Shown: in pieces, positions 47,646-57,829 of the stretch
Layout of the letters: each line of letters starts with the position of its first letter
Numbering within the stretch: position 1 is the stretch's first letter
Origin: Corylus avellana
Lineage: Eukaryota > Streptophyta > Magnoliopsida > Fagales > Betulaceae
Assembly: GCF_901000735.1 (NCBI RefSeq)
Contig: NC_081541.1
Location: forward strand, 26,123,420-26,187,419
DNA length: 64,000 nt
Direction of reading: 5' to 3'
Notes under the pieces: generated by a model
What the model saw: only the letters and a program-made list of their open reading frames with translations
What the model was told of the DNA's origin: nothing
The model's database searches: none
Translations under genes and position numbers: made by a program

Positions 47646-48342
47646 CTTGTAGTGTTCCCCCTCCTCTTTCCAACTCTCATCCGGGTCATTGCAGGAGCCA
47701 CTGCTTATTCCTGCTTTTTGTTTAGAGCTTTTTTCTCTTGGTGCCTCATAGCATACTGGGCCAGAAAAGGACTCTACCTTTGTTCCATCGTATTGCATCT
47801 CCACCACATCTCTCCATGACCTCTTTCTTTTTATGCCGGCCGTAGCTCTCCTCTCCACCTCTTTCTTTTGTCTACTGTTTGTTTTATGTTACAGTTTTTT
47901 TTTTTTTTTTTTTTCCCCGTGATATTTTCTTGTTTTGTTTTCGTCCTACGCTTGGGCTTCTTAGGATGTGAATAATTTTATTGCCTTCTTCGGTCAAGAA
48001 GGACTAGTTTTGCTTTTGCTCATACCCTCGAGAATGGTTACTCATGCCCTATTTTCATTGAATTTGTAATCCAAGTGATTTGTTCTATAAGCCGGAATTT
48101 GGCATGTATAGCTTGATGTAGATCGCCATAGACTTCAATGTAAGATTTGTAAGTTTTTTTATCTCATGATGTGTAATCCTTTACCATGGATATGAATTTA
48201 ACTTATGCCTTTTGATTGTAAAGCTTTTATACTTTTTTGATTATTCATGAATGACATCGTAATGAATTTCTCTTTAAAAAAAAAAAAAAAAGATAGAGAG
48301 ATGCTCTATGGCTCGAAAACATTAAATGTCGTGATGTTTTAA

Positions 48343-48343
<1 letters not shown>

Positions 48344-48386
<43 letters not shown>
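48344..48386. repeat. (TA)n microsatellite
   Basis: Alternating TA tract. Confidence 0.95.
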
Positions 48387-48389
<3 letters not shown>

Positions 48390-48580
48390 CTACATAGTAC
48401 ATTTCATTGAACACGTGCATTTTATTTGAAAACGCGTGACTACCAAGTAATTAAGCAACTTAGAAAGGCAATATACACTAGTTTATTTCAAGCAACATAT
48501 ATTATAATTGTAATACAGGTTGGGAAAAGATAACCAAAACAAGTCCAACTTATCAGCATCAACTATTGCATGAGTCGAAG

Positions 48581-48581
<1 letters not shown>

Positions 48582-48641
<60 letters not shown>
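48582..48641. repeat. (TA)n microsatellite, about 60 bp
   Basis: Long pure TA tract preceding the chitinase promoter duplication. Confidence 0.95.
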
Positions 48642-48643
<2 letters not shown>

Positions 48644-48799
48644 GGCTATTAATTAGCGTTGATTATAGGACATCGATCAGTGAGTACTCTAAGTCGAAGT
48701 TAATAAAATCATTTTCAACAATGATTTGATTTTTAAGTACAATGAACACAATATATAGTGTTTCTGCCCTAATTAATAAGGCACCGAAGAATTTACATC

Positions 48800-49240
48800 G
48801 GTGTAATAAATCTCATCTCTTTCAGACTAACTCCAAAATCACAATCACCCAACGCTAATTTTAGCTGTCACTAAAGGGAATGAAAATTTTCTTTAAAAAA
48901 CAAGAGGCGAGAGAGACAGCTCATCTCAAGGATCAAGGACAATATTTTCCACATGCAAAATATCTAGACCAGAAGTCGGATATGGTCCTAGCTGGTCATG
49001 AAATCACTAGGCTCAGCTGAGCTACCCAACACATTTTGAATAGAATAACCATATATTCTATTCTATTTAGATCCTTCACTCTTCTATTCAAAATGTACGT
49101 GTTGGCTAGCTCAGCTGAGCCACATGATTTCAAGATCAAGGACCACTAGACCAGGGACCATATCGGACTTCAGATCTATATATTTTGCACGTGGAAAATA
49201 TTGTCCTGGATCCTTGACATGAGCTGTCTCTCTCGCCCGT
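48800..49240. repeat. Inverted duplication of chitinase promoter block
   Basis: 48895-49055 matches the chitinase upstream region (gcgagagagacagctcat, gacaatattttccacatgc, gatatggtcct, ggctcagct). 49060-49240 is an inverted second copy of the same block. The two meet at a ctattcaaaatg/cattttgaatag junction, so the arms of about 170 bp could form a hairpin. No chitinase coding sequence follows on either side. Confidence 0.8.
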
Positions 49241-49867
49241 TAAACCCAGAAACAGGTAATTTTTTTTATCTGTCCTTAGTTTTTGCCCAAAGCTGTTTGA
49301 GAAATGTTCTCAATACTAAATACTGTGTTCATTGCTGGTTGATACTTTTGATTTCATTGCTGGTTGGTATTTTTGATTTCATCTGCTTTGAATAAGGTGC
49401 AGTAATGTCTCTTAATGTGTGACTTGTTTCAGAATATGCTCTTGTTCCCTGTTCTTTAGTTTGTCTAAAGAGATAATGTTGAGTTGGTTTCTGGCTAAAT
49501 AATGCAACAATGGTCATTGGTCAAGTGCCCCATGACCTAGCACTTTGGGTTGCTTTGGCTTGAAAGGAGTAGTCTTTATGGTGTATTGGACTTCTAGCTT
49601 GAAAGGAGTAGTCGTTCTAGCTTTTGACATACGTCCTCTAGTGACCGCCCGTTAAGGCTGCCTGGGTCATGAAACAACCATTGGATTTAAGGCTCATAAA
49701 ACAACACACATTTGACCATAAAGTTAACATGTATAGTAAGCCTATGGCCATTATCCTGCATGTATCGGTGTACCATGTTATACGATGCAATTAGTCTTGT
49801 CTGTATTTTACATGCATGCTTTTACAAATCTCAATGTTATTAATTTGTTAGGTAGTACATTTTCATA
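49241..49867. other. Intergenic, no gene recognised
   Basis: No family motif found. It lies between the promoter palindrome and the SINE. Confidence 0.4.
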
Positions 49868-49879
49868 AATGATAGAGTT

Positions 49880-49989
49880 TTTTTTTTTTTTTTTTGACAT
49901 GTCCACACAAGAAGGGGGAGGGGAATTCGAACTAGTGACCTCCGTTTCATTAAGCGTAGTTTCAGCCGATTGAGCTACCTCTTGGGGAC
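49880..49989 (-). mobile_element. tRNA-derived SINE
   Basis: On the minus strand it starts tgtccccaagaggtagctca, with an A-box-like ggtagctcaatcgg and a B-box-like ggtcactagttcgaattc. It ends cttgtgtggacatgtc plus poly(A) (the T run at 49880-49894). A 12-bp perfect target duplication aatgatagagtt flanks it (49868-49879, 49990-50001). The body is about 110 bp, like the Au-type SINEs of plants. Confidence 0.9.
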
Positions 49990-50001
49990 AATGATAGAGT
50001 T

Positions 50002-51190
50002 CATGGTGCAGCAAAGTGTATATCAGGAGAGTTATAAATATACATGTTTTGGTACACAAAATAGTCGTGCAATGCGGAAAAATAAATGGAGAACATTATG
50101 TGAGTCAAAACTCACTTGAGTCGAACAAGTTCTCCGAGTATTCCTCTAAATGATCAGGACTTTTCAAATTTGTGGAAAACCTTCTATTAGTCCTAAGTCC
50201 AACTAAAACGAAACTAAGACTTAGAAACAGGGGTTGTAGGGTGCTTGGCCAAAAAGGCCTTTCCCTTAATGTCTCTAGTCGAGCGCTCGTCTCTTGGGGT
50301 AAGCGTTCAGCTAGTGAAGTTCAGGTAGAACTTCATTTGGTCCAAATGTTTCTTGAGCCTACCTCGACTAGTCCTAAGGCTACAAAAAGGGTTTCTAACA
50401 CCTCTCAACCAAAACAACTTATACAAATAACAAGATTAAGCCTAAACGGAAAGGAAATTTAAAACGAGACTAAAGCTTAAAAACTCGTAGATATTAATAA
50501 TTAAGTTTCCATAAATCAAGAAGCTAGCATAACAGCCTAAAAATATATAAAGAGGGAGTGCAGTGGTTACCTCAACAAAGCAAGCTCTCTAGGAACATTC
50601 CCTTCTTCGACAAAAACACTTACAACTTCACATACACATTCAAAAACCAAACCAAAATGGTTTCTCTAAGGCTTCAGAGGCTAAAATAAAGGTTTAAAGG
50701 CGTAGGGGGTGGGTTTAAATAGAGGAAAAATAATAACTATTACGTGTTTGATGAAAGCCCTAAATTTGAAGGGTTTAATTTGGAGGTTGAAGAAATCAGT
50801 TTAGAAGATTTTCTTGGGGTAGACAATATTTTATCAAATTCTCTTGATGATGGTGGTTTTGATCAGTTTTATATGGTAGATGAGAATATTATGTTCAAAA
50901 CTGAAGCGATCTTTGATCCCTTTTGGAAGATCTTCATGGCACGTGAAAGGGAGAAAATAAGTGGAGTGCATGTGAAGATTGCATTATCTCAACTTGTTGT
51001 AAAGAATTTTATAGATGATACTCGCATTCTTGTGGTAATTAAGGGAGTGCTATTTATAACAGGAAGTTGCATTAGTTTACTTTTGAAGAGAAATTGATGG
51101 AAGTGATTGATTAATTATCCAAAGGATCGAGGCAAGAACCATTATAATGCAAGGACGGATTATCTCCAACCGAGCAAAGATGACTTGAAT
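50002..51190. other. Unrecognised region, possible retroelement 3' part
   Basis: A plus-strand frame at 50744-51097 (117 codons, acidic, VEEISLEDFLGVDNILSN) has no family I recognise. It lies just upstream of an LTR-like sequence and may be the non-coding tail of a decayed gypsy element. Confidence 0.35.
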
Positions 51191-51199
51191 TTTCGTCCA

Positions 51200-51660
51200 A
51201 CCTGGGGAGACTGATGCAGGAAAAAATTGACAAAACTGTTATTTTAATTATGCATTTGTGTTTTAATTTTCCGTTTTAATAAGGACTAGGTTTTCCCTTT
51301 TCCATTAGGATTATATATATATAATAAGGATTGCATTTTTTTCTTTCCTCTTAGGATTTGTTTTCTCTTTCCTATTAGGATTTGTAAATCCAAAAAGCAA
51401 AAATAGAGAGTAAAGTTAAATCAATCGGCACTGGTTTTCAGTGCTCTCAGTCCTCAAACTTTGATTATGTATGCTTTCTCTATGTTTTTAGATTCCTTAG
51501 ATTTATTTCACCTTTCTTTGCATTTATTTTGATTATGCTAAGAGGTGCGATTCCCGAGTTAGCTATCAGTTAGTTGAATTGAGGTAATTGCCAGTAACCC
51601 TACCAAATTGGTTATTTTCAGATTTGCAGGCGTTACAGAGGCTGGTAAGGCTTGTTAGAT
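51200..51660 (+). mobile_element. Decayed LTR end with polypurine tract
   Basis: A polypurine-like cctggggagac is followed by tgatgcaggaaaaaattg, the layout of a 3' LTR start. Internal aaggattgcattt/aggatttgt phrases are repeated, as in many plant LTRs. The right border and partner LTR were not found. Confidence 0.4.
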
Positions 51661-51879
51661 TTATTTAATATAAATAAATAAAATAATTATTTTTGGTAGT
51701 TTAGATAATTATGAAATATATATTTTTTAACCTAAAAACATTATGTTCATTTAATTGAAAGATTTATTTCGAAATTTTGGACTAAAATGCTAAAATTTAG
51801 AAGTGTAGGAAGAAAGAAGTGTCCCCCACCAGCTCGTTGGCTAGATAAAAAGTGTCCCTTTTCAGTTCTGCTTGACTCA

Positions 51880-52915
51880 GCTAACTTATACGTATAACTC
51901 ATGAAACAATGATGTATGCACATGGGTTGCTCCTGAAGGCCATTAATTATTAATTATATTATAAAATTTTATTTTTTTAAAACAATTAAGACTCTAATAT
52001 AGTAAAAATTTAATAAGTACTCTCTAATCAAGGTCTCAATTGATAAATGTAAACAAATTTTTAATACTTTAATATAGTCACACCTTTTATTTGAAAACTT
52101 GTTTGGCATCCCAAAGTTTTTGCTTTGGAATCTGTTTTTGTTGATTTTTGTTCCACAACTTAGGCTTGTTTGAGATTGCTTTTGATGTGATTAAAAGCGC
52201 TTTTAACATTCAAAAAGTCTATTTGAAGAAAAAAATAGTCGTTAGGTAAAAAAATTAAAAGCACTTTTAAGGGCTCAAAAAACCTAAAAATTGCTAAAAT
52301 GCACTTTTAGCAAAAGCTTAAAAATTAAGCTTTTTCCCAATAAGCGTCTTTTGAATTAAAAGCTTTATTTTTCAAACGCAATCCCAAACAGGTTCTTAAG
52401 CGAAATGCACGTTTGTGCACGTACATGATAAAATTCCAACTCATTTCTGCTTTTGATTTGAAAATGCAATCAACTCAATTTTATTGGGTACTTTTACTTC
52501 AAAACTCAATGACTAGGAAGCATACTTCTAAAAGTTCAAAATTACAACCTAACAACCATCACAATCAGCCAAAGCTAATTTTATCTGTCACTAAAAGGAA
52601 TGATATGTAAAGTCAAATTCGACACAGTTTAAAGTTAAAAGGGATGATAAGTAAAGTTAAATTCGACACAGTAAAAAAAAAATATTAAAGAAAAGACAAA
52701 AGGCAAGACAGCCAGCTCATCTCAAGCCTCACGGACAATATTTTCCACATGCAAAATAGACCAGATTTGGGATATGGTAGCCAACACATTTTGAATAGAA
52801 TAGTGAAGGATCGAAACCCATGCAACATTTACATGACGCTATCACCTCTATATAAATACCCACCATTCTCGTCCATATACCATGCATATCCCAACATAAT
52901 ACATATGTTGAGACA
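51880..52915 (+). promoter_or_regulatory. Chitinase gene 2 upstream region
   Basis: Paralogous to 23740-24610: gcttgtttggcatcccaaag, tgctttggaatc, cacaatca-ccaaagctaat, acagccagctcatctcaa, gacaatattttccacatgc and tataaatacccaccattctc occur in the same order. The TATA box is TATAAATA at 52851-52858. It is cut off from its coding region by the Tat element at 52916-63823. Confidence 0.8.
52163..52395. mobile_element. PIF/Harbinger-like MITE
   Basis: 233 bp, target duplication TTA (52160-52162, 52396-52398), ends ggcttgtttgagattgc and, complemented, gaacctgtttgggattgc. The paralogous promoter at 24025 (cacaacttgaacgaaat) is an empty site, which proves insertion after the gene duplication. Confidence 0.88.
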
Positions 52916-53574
52916 GTTATCAACCCTGATAGTAACTTGATTCAAAGCCTGCTAAGAACGAAAAATGATCAGTAGTGACAGACCGCGAAGAGGGAGGTGT
53001 AGCGGTCATGCCACCTCCGATGCCTGAGTGAGAGTTTGATTATGACAAGAGTAATAAAATAAGGAAATAGTGAATAATAATAACTGAGAATAAGAAGAGT
53101 AAGAGAATGAGTGCGTATCTGTATTATGGGATGATTTTTCCGTTTATAGAGGTTGTGAGTGAATAAACTCTAGTGGGACTCTCACTTGATTCCCTTGATT
53201 CGTGGGAGTGGATGAAACTAATATTCTCCTTTGAGATAATATGGGAGGTTTAAGTAGATAGGATATTATGTATTTAGACTCCTTTTGGGAGATATTTAGT
53301 TGACTGCTCTCTGATTTGGGAGATAACTCCCCGATTAGGTTGTTGGAAGGATGATCATGCTCCCTTGATTGAGGGGGGTACGTGATCATACATGCACTCT
53401 GTTGAGATGTGGTGCATAACAACATGCTTAGTCTTGTATCTAACATGATCGTATGATCGTGTTTAGATGCCCTAAGCGTTGTGCTTAGGGGAATTGACAT
53501 TCTGGCGAGCCATAGGCTTCTTACTTAAAGTGGGCCTTTCAGTTTGGACCTTGGGAATATATTTCGTATGAACA
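52916..53574 (-). repeat. 3' LTR of Tat element
   Basis: 659 bp, diverged from its partner by many substitutions and small indels. Its outer edge abuts the chitinase promoter. Confidence 0.9.
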
Positions 53575-54171
53575 ATACCCCACCATTGCCTTAGGTCACT
53601 ATGGTGGCCTAATGGGAATAAACAAAATTTTGGGCCCGTGATGGCTTTTTGGGCCTGTGAGTGGGTTCCCTTTTTTCACCCATCCTCTTTTTTTAATTTC
53701 CTTCTGGTGCTCTTTCCTGGTGCCCACAACTGCCGCGTCTTTAAGGCACGTTACGACTTTTGAGGGACATGACGGGAGCCATAATGACTGAATGCGGCGC
53801 ATGCTATCCATCACTTGTGGTTGACGCATGTTAACCCAAGGTTTGCCCATATCTCGACAATCGTGAGACGACGGTACATCTTTTCTGTCATCGTCCTTTC
53901 CAAGACACTTGATTTAATGAGTCCATGGATCGCTGGGACTCTTTAGTGACACATGGTGAGCTTTAGTCCGTACACCAGGGTGACTGTTCTATCCAACCGC
54001 ATTCCTTTTACAATGCCTTTAAGTTTGCCTTGAGACACTTGGGCTCCTTGTGAACATCTAAAAAAAGTGGTTTGCGATCTTGATTAGAAGGACGCCTTTT
54101 TAAGCTAGGGTTTTTCTCCCTTTTTCTTTTATGTCTTCCAAGGATTTTCTCCTATTCCACTCGATCACTGT

Positions 54172-56940
54172 TTGTCAGCGATGGAATTTAGCGGAGCTGT
54201 GCTTCGATCTCGCATAAAGGCTTCAGATCTGGAAGTTTGCAAGGGAAAATATAAGTTCCCCAAAGGTGTCCGAATTCGTGTCCCCGAAGCCGATGAAGGT
54301 GCCGCTGGTTTCGTAAATGGGGAGGAGATTTGCTTATCGCTTCACATACTTGAAGCCGGTTTTCGCCTGCTGGTCCCTCGAGTTATCAGGGAAATCCTCC
54401 ATATCTTGAATTTGGCCCCTTTTCAAGTTGCGCCAAATGGTTGGCAATTTCTGATGGGATGGCCATTCTCTGGCCAGAGCTACATAAAAGCCAGGGACGT
54501 CCACAAATCACAGTGAGGGAGTTCCTTTATTTATATAAGGCTTTCTTGGCCAATGATGAAGCAGATGATTTATGGAAATTTCATTCCCGAAAGGCCGGGG
54601 CAGTATTTGAACTTCCTTACTAGATTTCCAAAGTTCCCAGGATGTACATATGGAGGAATCTCTTGGATACAGAGATTTGGCAGACTTTTCCACCAGTCAG
54701 AGGAGAGAACGGGAACGTAGGGTCGCCAAGTTCCTAGGACGCTTCTTCCCAGGAACCATTCCTGGCCGTGTCGAAAATGGAGGAGTTCGCAGACATCGTT
54801 CTGACTTTTTCAAGGAGAACCCCATTTTATGATTGTGATTCCTAAAGTGGATGCTGATCCAGTTGAAGACAATGGGCCTGCAGAAGGAGATATGGGGCCG
54901 ATGGCTCTTGTGATAAATGAAGAAGCAGGGGTTCCTACTGCTGAATAGGATAGAAGGGCTGAGTTGCCTGGAAGCCCTACTTCTATTGGGTCTGTGGCGT
55001 TGGGAGGCCATCAGAATTCGGTTGCAGATCCTATCTCTTCTGCGGAACAATCATTTGCTAGACCTTTAAAAAGGAGACACTTGTGTAGAAATGCCATTTG
55101 TCCTTCAGTAGCCGTCTAGGTTATCTCATCTAGTACTGCTAGTGGCAATGCCTTGGTAGACAGTATGAGTAGTACTCATGTGGATAGACTAAGGAATCCG
55201 CCCCTCACTATGAGTTCAGAAGGTTTTTCCACTGGTGAACTAGGGGATTTGCCTGCTAACGAACTAGGAGGTTTACCTGCTGCTGGCGAGTCAGAGGGTC
55301 CCAGATTTGGACCTAAGGGTTCGCCGCCAATTCCGAGAAGTCCATCCACCTCGTTTCATTCTAATGCGCCACCCACAAAGGCCGGAGCTAGTGAGACGGT
55401 TTGGATGATGCCTCTGGCTATGTAGTGGCCAGTTCAGCCTATGATGTGCATTGTTTTTTCTTCCTCTTCATCATCAATAGCCACTCCTCCAAGTTTTATT
55501 AATATCTTGTTCTCTAAGGATGGAGAACCCTTTGGAGAACAAGGGAGCCCCGAAGAGTATGAACAGTCTGGGGAATCTGCCGAGGCTGCTACAGAAGGAG
55601 AAGAGCCTTTTCTAGCACTAGGAATGGCCCCTGAAGATGATCATCCTGTCGGGGTTGCAATGGAAGAAATGCAGCCCCTCCCAACTTTATGTGCGGCACT
55701 TGAAGATGACCCAACGGTTGCAGTGGACACTGTCATCTGTACCGAGTCAGTCTATACGGAGGTTTTGGAGTCTTTTGAAGAAGACGGTGACACGACCATG
55801 TTGGATATAAGAGTATTGCTGAGGGGCTTCGAGGAAAATAAGGTTATCTTCGGGTGGCCTCCTTCAGAAGTTACCTCCCTAGTCCGTCCCGTGATCCTTC
55901 CAGAAAATTTTGCTCCCCAACTGTTTGAGAGTATGCCTTCTTTTGATATAAATTATGATGTTGAAGGTCCGCTTGGAGCCTTAGTCCACTTGCTGGGGTT
56001 TATTCCAACTTCAAACCTGGCAAACCTTGTGGCTCGTCGAGTCTGCTCTTCCTTGGCTCAGGCTACTTTAGATGCTGTGGCCTTGTGTTATGGGGTGAAC
56101 CCGGGGCACAAGCCCTCAGATGTTGCTAGTACTTCCCAGCGACCTGACATATTGGAAATAGAGTTGAAATTGGGAGCTCCTTTGAAGGAAAATAAAGTGC
56201 TCCGTGAACAAAATAGCCAGCTATCTCTAGATTTGGAAAGGATCCAAGCCATGGAAAATACTTGTACTGAGTGTATCTGCCTTCGAAGTGCTCGTGACGA
56301 AGCTGAGGCCAGATCTATGGCCAGTTAGAATCAGGCGGTTGCTGCCAAGAACTCAATAGTTTTTTATCAATAGAAGGTTTGGGTTGCTGAGGATCTAGCC
56401 ATGAAGGCCCTATCTGCCCAATGTGCAGCTGATGTGGCTTTGTGGGAAGCTGAAGCAAAGGTTCGAGGGGCTCGTGCTGCACAGAGGTGTGCAGAAACCA
56501 AGGCTCATAATGAGGCTAACCGAGCTAGGCAAAAAGACTTGGTGATTTGAAGGGTGAGAGAAGATGCCGCAGAAGACAGAGATGAGTTTTTCACTCACTT
56601 ACGCTTCCAACGCGGTCAAATCCTTGGTCTCAAAAAGGAGTTGTGGCGTGTTCCGGTAGCTAATCATAGTAGTTGGAGGGGCGTCTATAGGAGTGGAGTC
56701 AGGGCGTGCCAAAGTTTTTGGCGTGGAGAGTTTGTGCCAAGGGACCCTGAAACGTTGAGTTGGCAAGACATCCCCATTGAGGTTTGGTAGTCTTTGTTTA
56801 CAGCCAGGGATCGGGCTCTCAGGATCGTTTGTCCTTCTACTTTCCTTCCTCGTCCATCGGCTGAAGGTGAAGAGCCCCCTGCTGGGGAAAATCTGACTTT
56901 TGTAGATCTTGATAGTGAAGAAGATCTATAGTGCTTTTGT
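54172..56940 (+). pseudogene. Antisense extra ORF of Tat element
   Basis: Opposite in direction to gag-pol. The first frame (54172-54516) has FPKGVRIRVPEADEGA, LHILEAGFRLLVPRVIREI and LNLAPFQVAPNGWQFL, the 'putative gypsy type transposon' domain (PF04195). Further frames (54650-56328) are acidic and serine-rich, with a coiled coil near 56200-56540, then WRGVYRSGVRACQ and DIPIEVW. At least five stops or shifts break it. Such antisense ORFs are known in Tat elements; their role is unclear. Confidence 0.78.
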
Positions 56941-57148
56941 ATGATCCCATATCTGGGCCACCGTTTATTTTAGTATTTTGTTTATATACCTGCACTTTCT
57001 TGGAATGAAACAAGTTTACTAGTTTCTAAAATTCCTTGTGCTCATTGTTTGTTTGAGTTTCTCTCTTTGTGTGGAAAAAGTTTGGGAAAAGGACCATTCT
57101 TGGGGGATCCTTTGCATTGTGAAACTGGGAGATTAGGAGAAATATGTA

Positions 57149-57377
57149 GGCTACCCAACACCATTTTAACTAGCTGTGTAGAGGAGTACCATTTTTAAAC
57201 ATGTACGGAGTATACCTCTACCAACCCGAGTGGGATGATCACCTTTTAATTTTTCATTATTCGGACGGAGGCGTTTAATTTGATGGCTACCCAACACCGT
57301 TTTAACTAGCTGTATAGAGGAGTACCATTTTTAAACATGTGCGGAGTATACCTCTACCAACCCGAGCAGGATGATGG
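57149..57377. repeat. Two tandem copies of a ~95-bp unit
   Basis: Copies at 57149-57242 and 57285-57377 share ggctacccaacacc, tttaactagctgt, gaggagtacc and cggagtatacctctaccaac. They sit between the antisense ORF and pol. Confidence 0.85.
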
Positions 57378-57829
57378 CCCATCACCGTACCACAGTACCT
57401 TAGTTTCATAGTGGAGTTTCCCTTTTGATGTGTCTGTACATCTTATTTTTCCTGGAGATGGATAAAGATGTGGAATCGTTGGGTGATCCACCTAGAGTTA
57501 TTCTTGGGGGAAAGCATCCCTAGGTTACCGGGGACTCTTCGATGCTTAAATCAGTATTGGTATATGGAATTTATAATGGAAAAAATAAAGAAATGAAATT
57601 AAGTGAAGTTAATCACCTTTAGTTTGTTCTTGTTTTCCACTCTTGATGCTCCTGATTTGTTCTCCTTTGCTTCTTTTGCTTATTCATGTTAGCTAAAAGA
57701 AGACATAGTAAAAATAGATAATATATGGCTCATACCTGAGGGATGCAGGTTAACATCTCTTATTGTTGAATTTATTGATAATAATGTTGGAGGTGTTTAG
57801 CATTCCAGGGGTGGATATATTGTTTTTCG

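Larger units (their letters stand above)
36564..47654 (+). mobile_element. CACTA (En/Spm) element, 11.1 kb, with cargo
   Basis: Left end CACCACAAGAAATTTA (36564-) and right end, complemented, CACTACAAGAATTTAG (-47654) are inverted, followed on both sides by GGGGCGAC and long subterminal arrays of gcgtccacttt/gtggacgc. A 3-bp target duplication ttc flanks it (36561-36563, 47655-47657), the class length. Contents: a truncated TNP2 transposase, exons of a serine carboxypeptidase-like gene, a plastid trnL fragment and a nested retroelement. With a damaged transposase it would rely on another copy. Confidence 0.9.
36477..48294 (+). mobile_element. LINE-like retroposon split by CACTA
   Basis: Left part 36477-36563 and right part 47658-48294 are joined by removing the CACTA insert. 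Right part ends in poly(A) (48276-48291). An 11-bp direct repeat agagagatgct flanks the whole (36466-36476, 48295-48305), as expected of target-primed insertion. It begins with a ccggaaccctagctctc leader typical of plant L1 5' regions but is only about 0.7 kb without the insert. No RT domain remains. Gene-like frames on the opposite strand (47631-47858) were not recognised. Confidence 0.7.

Noticed and set aside
47631..47858. 75-codon minus-strand frame
   Set aside because: Crosses the CACTA/LINE boundary, so it cannot be an old gene; no motif.
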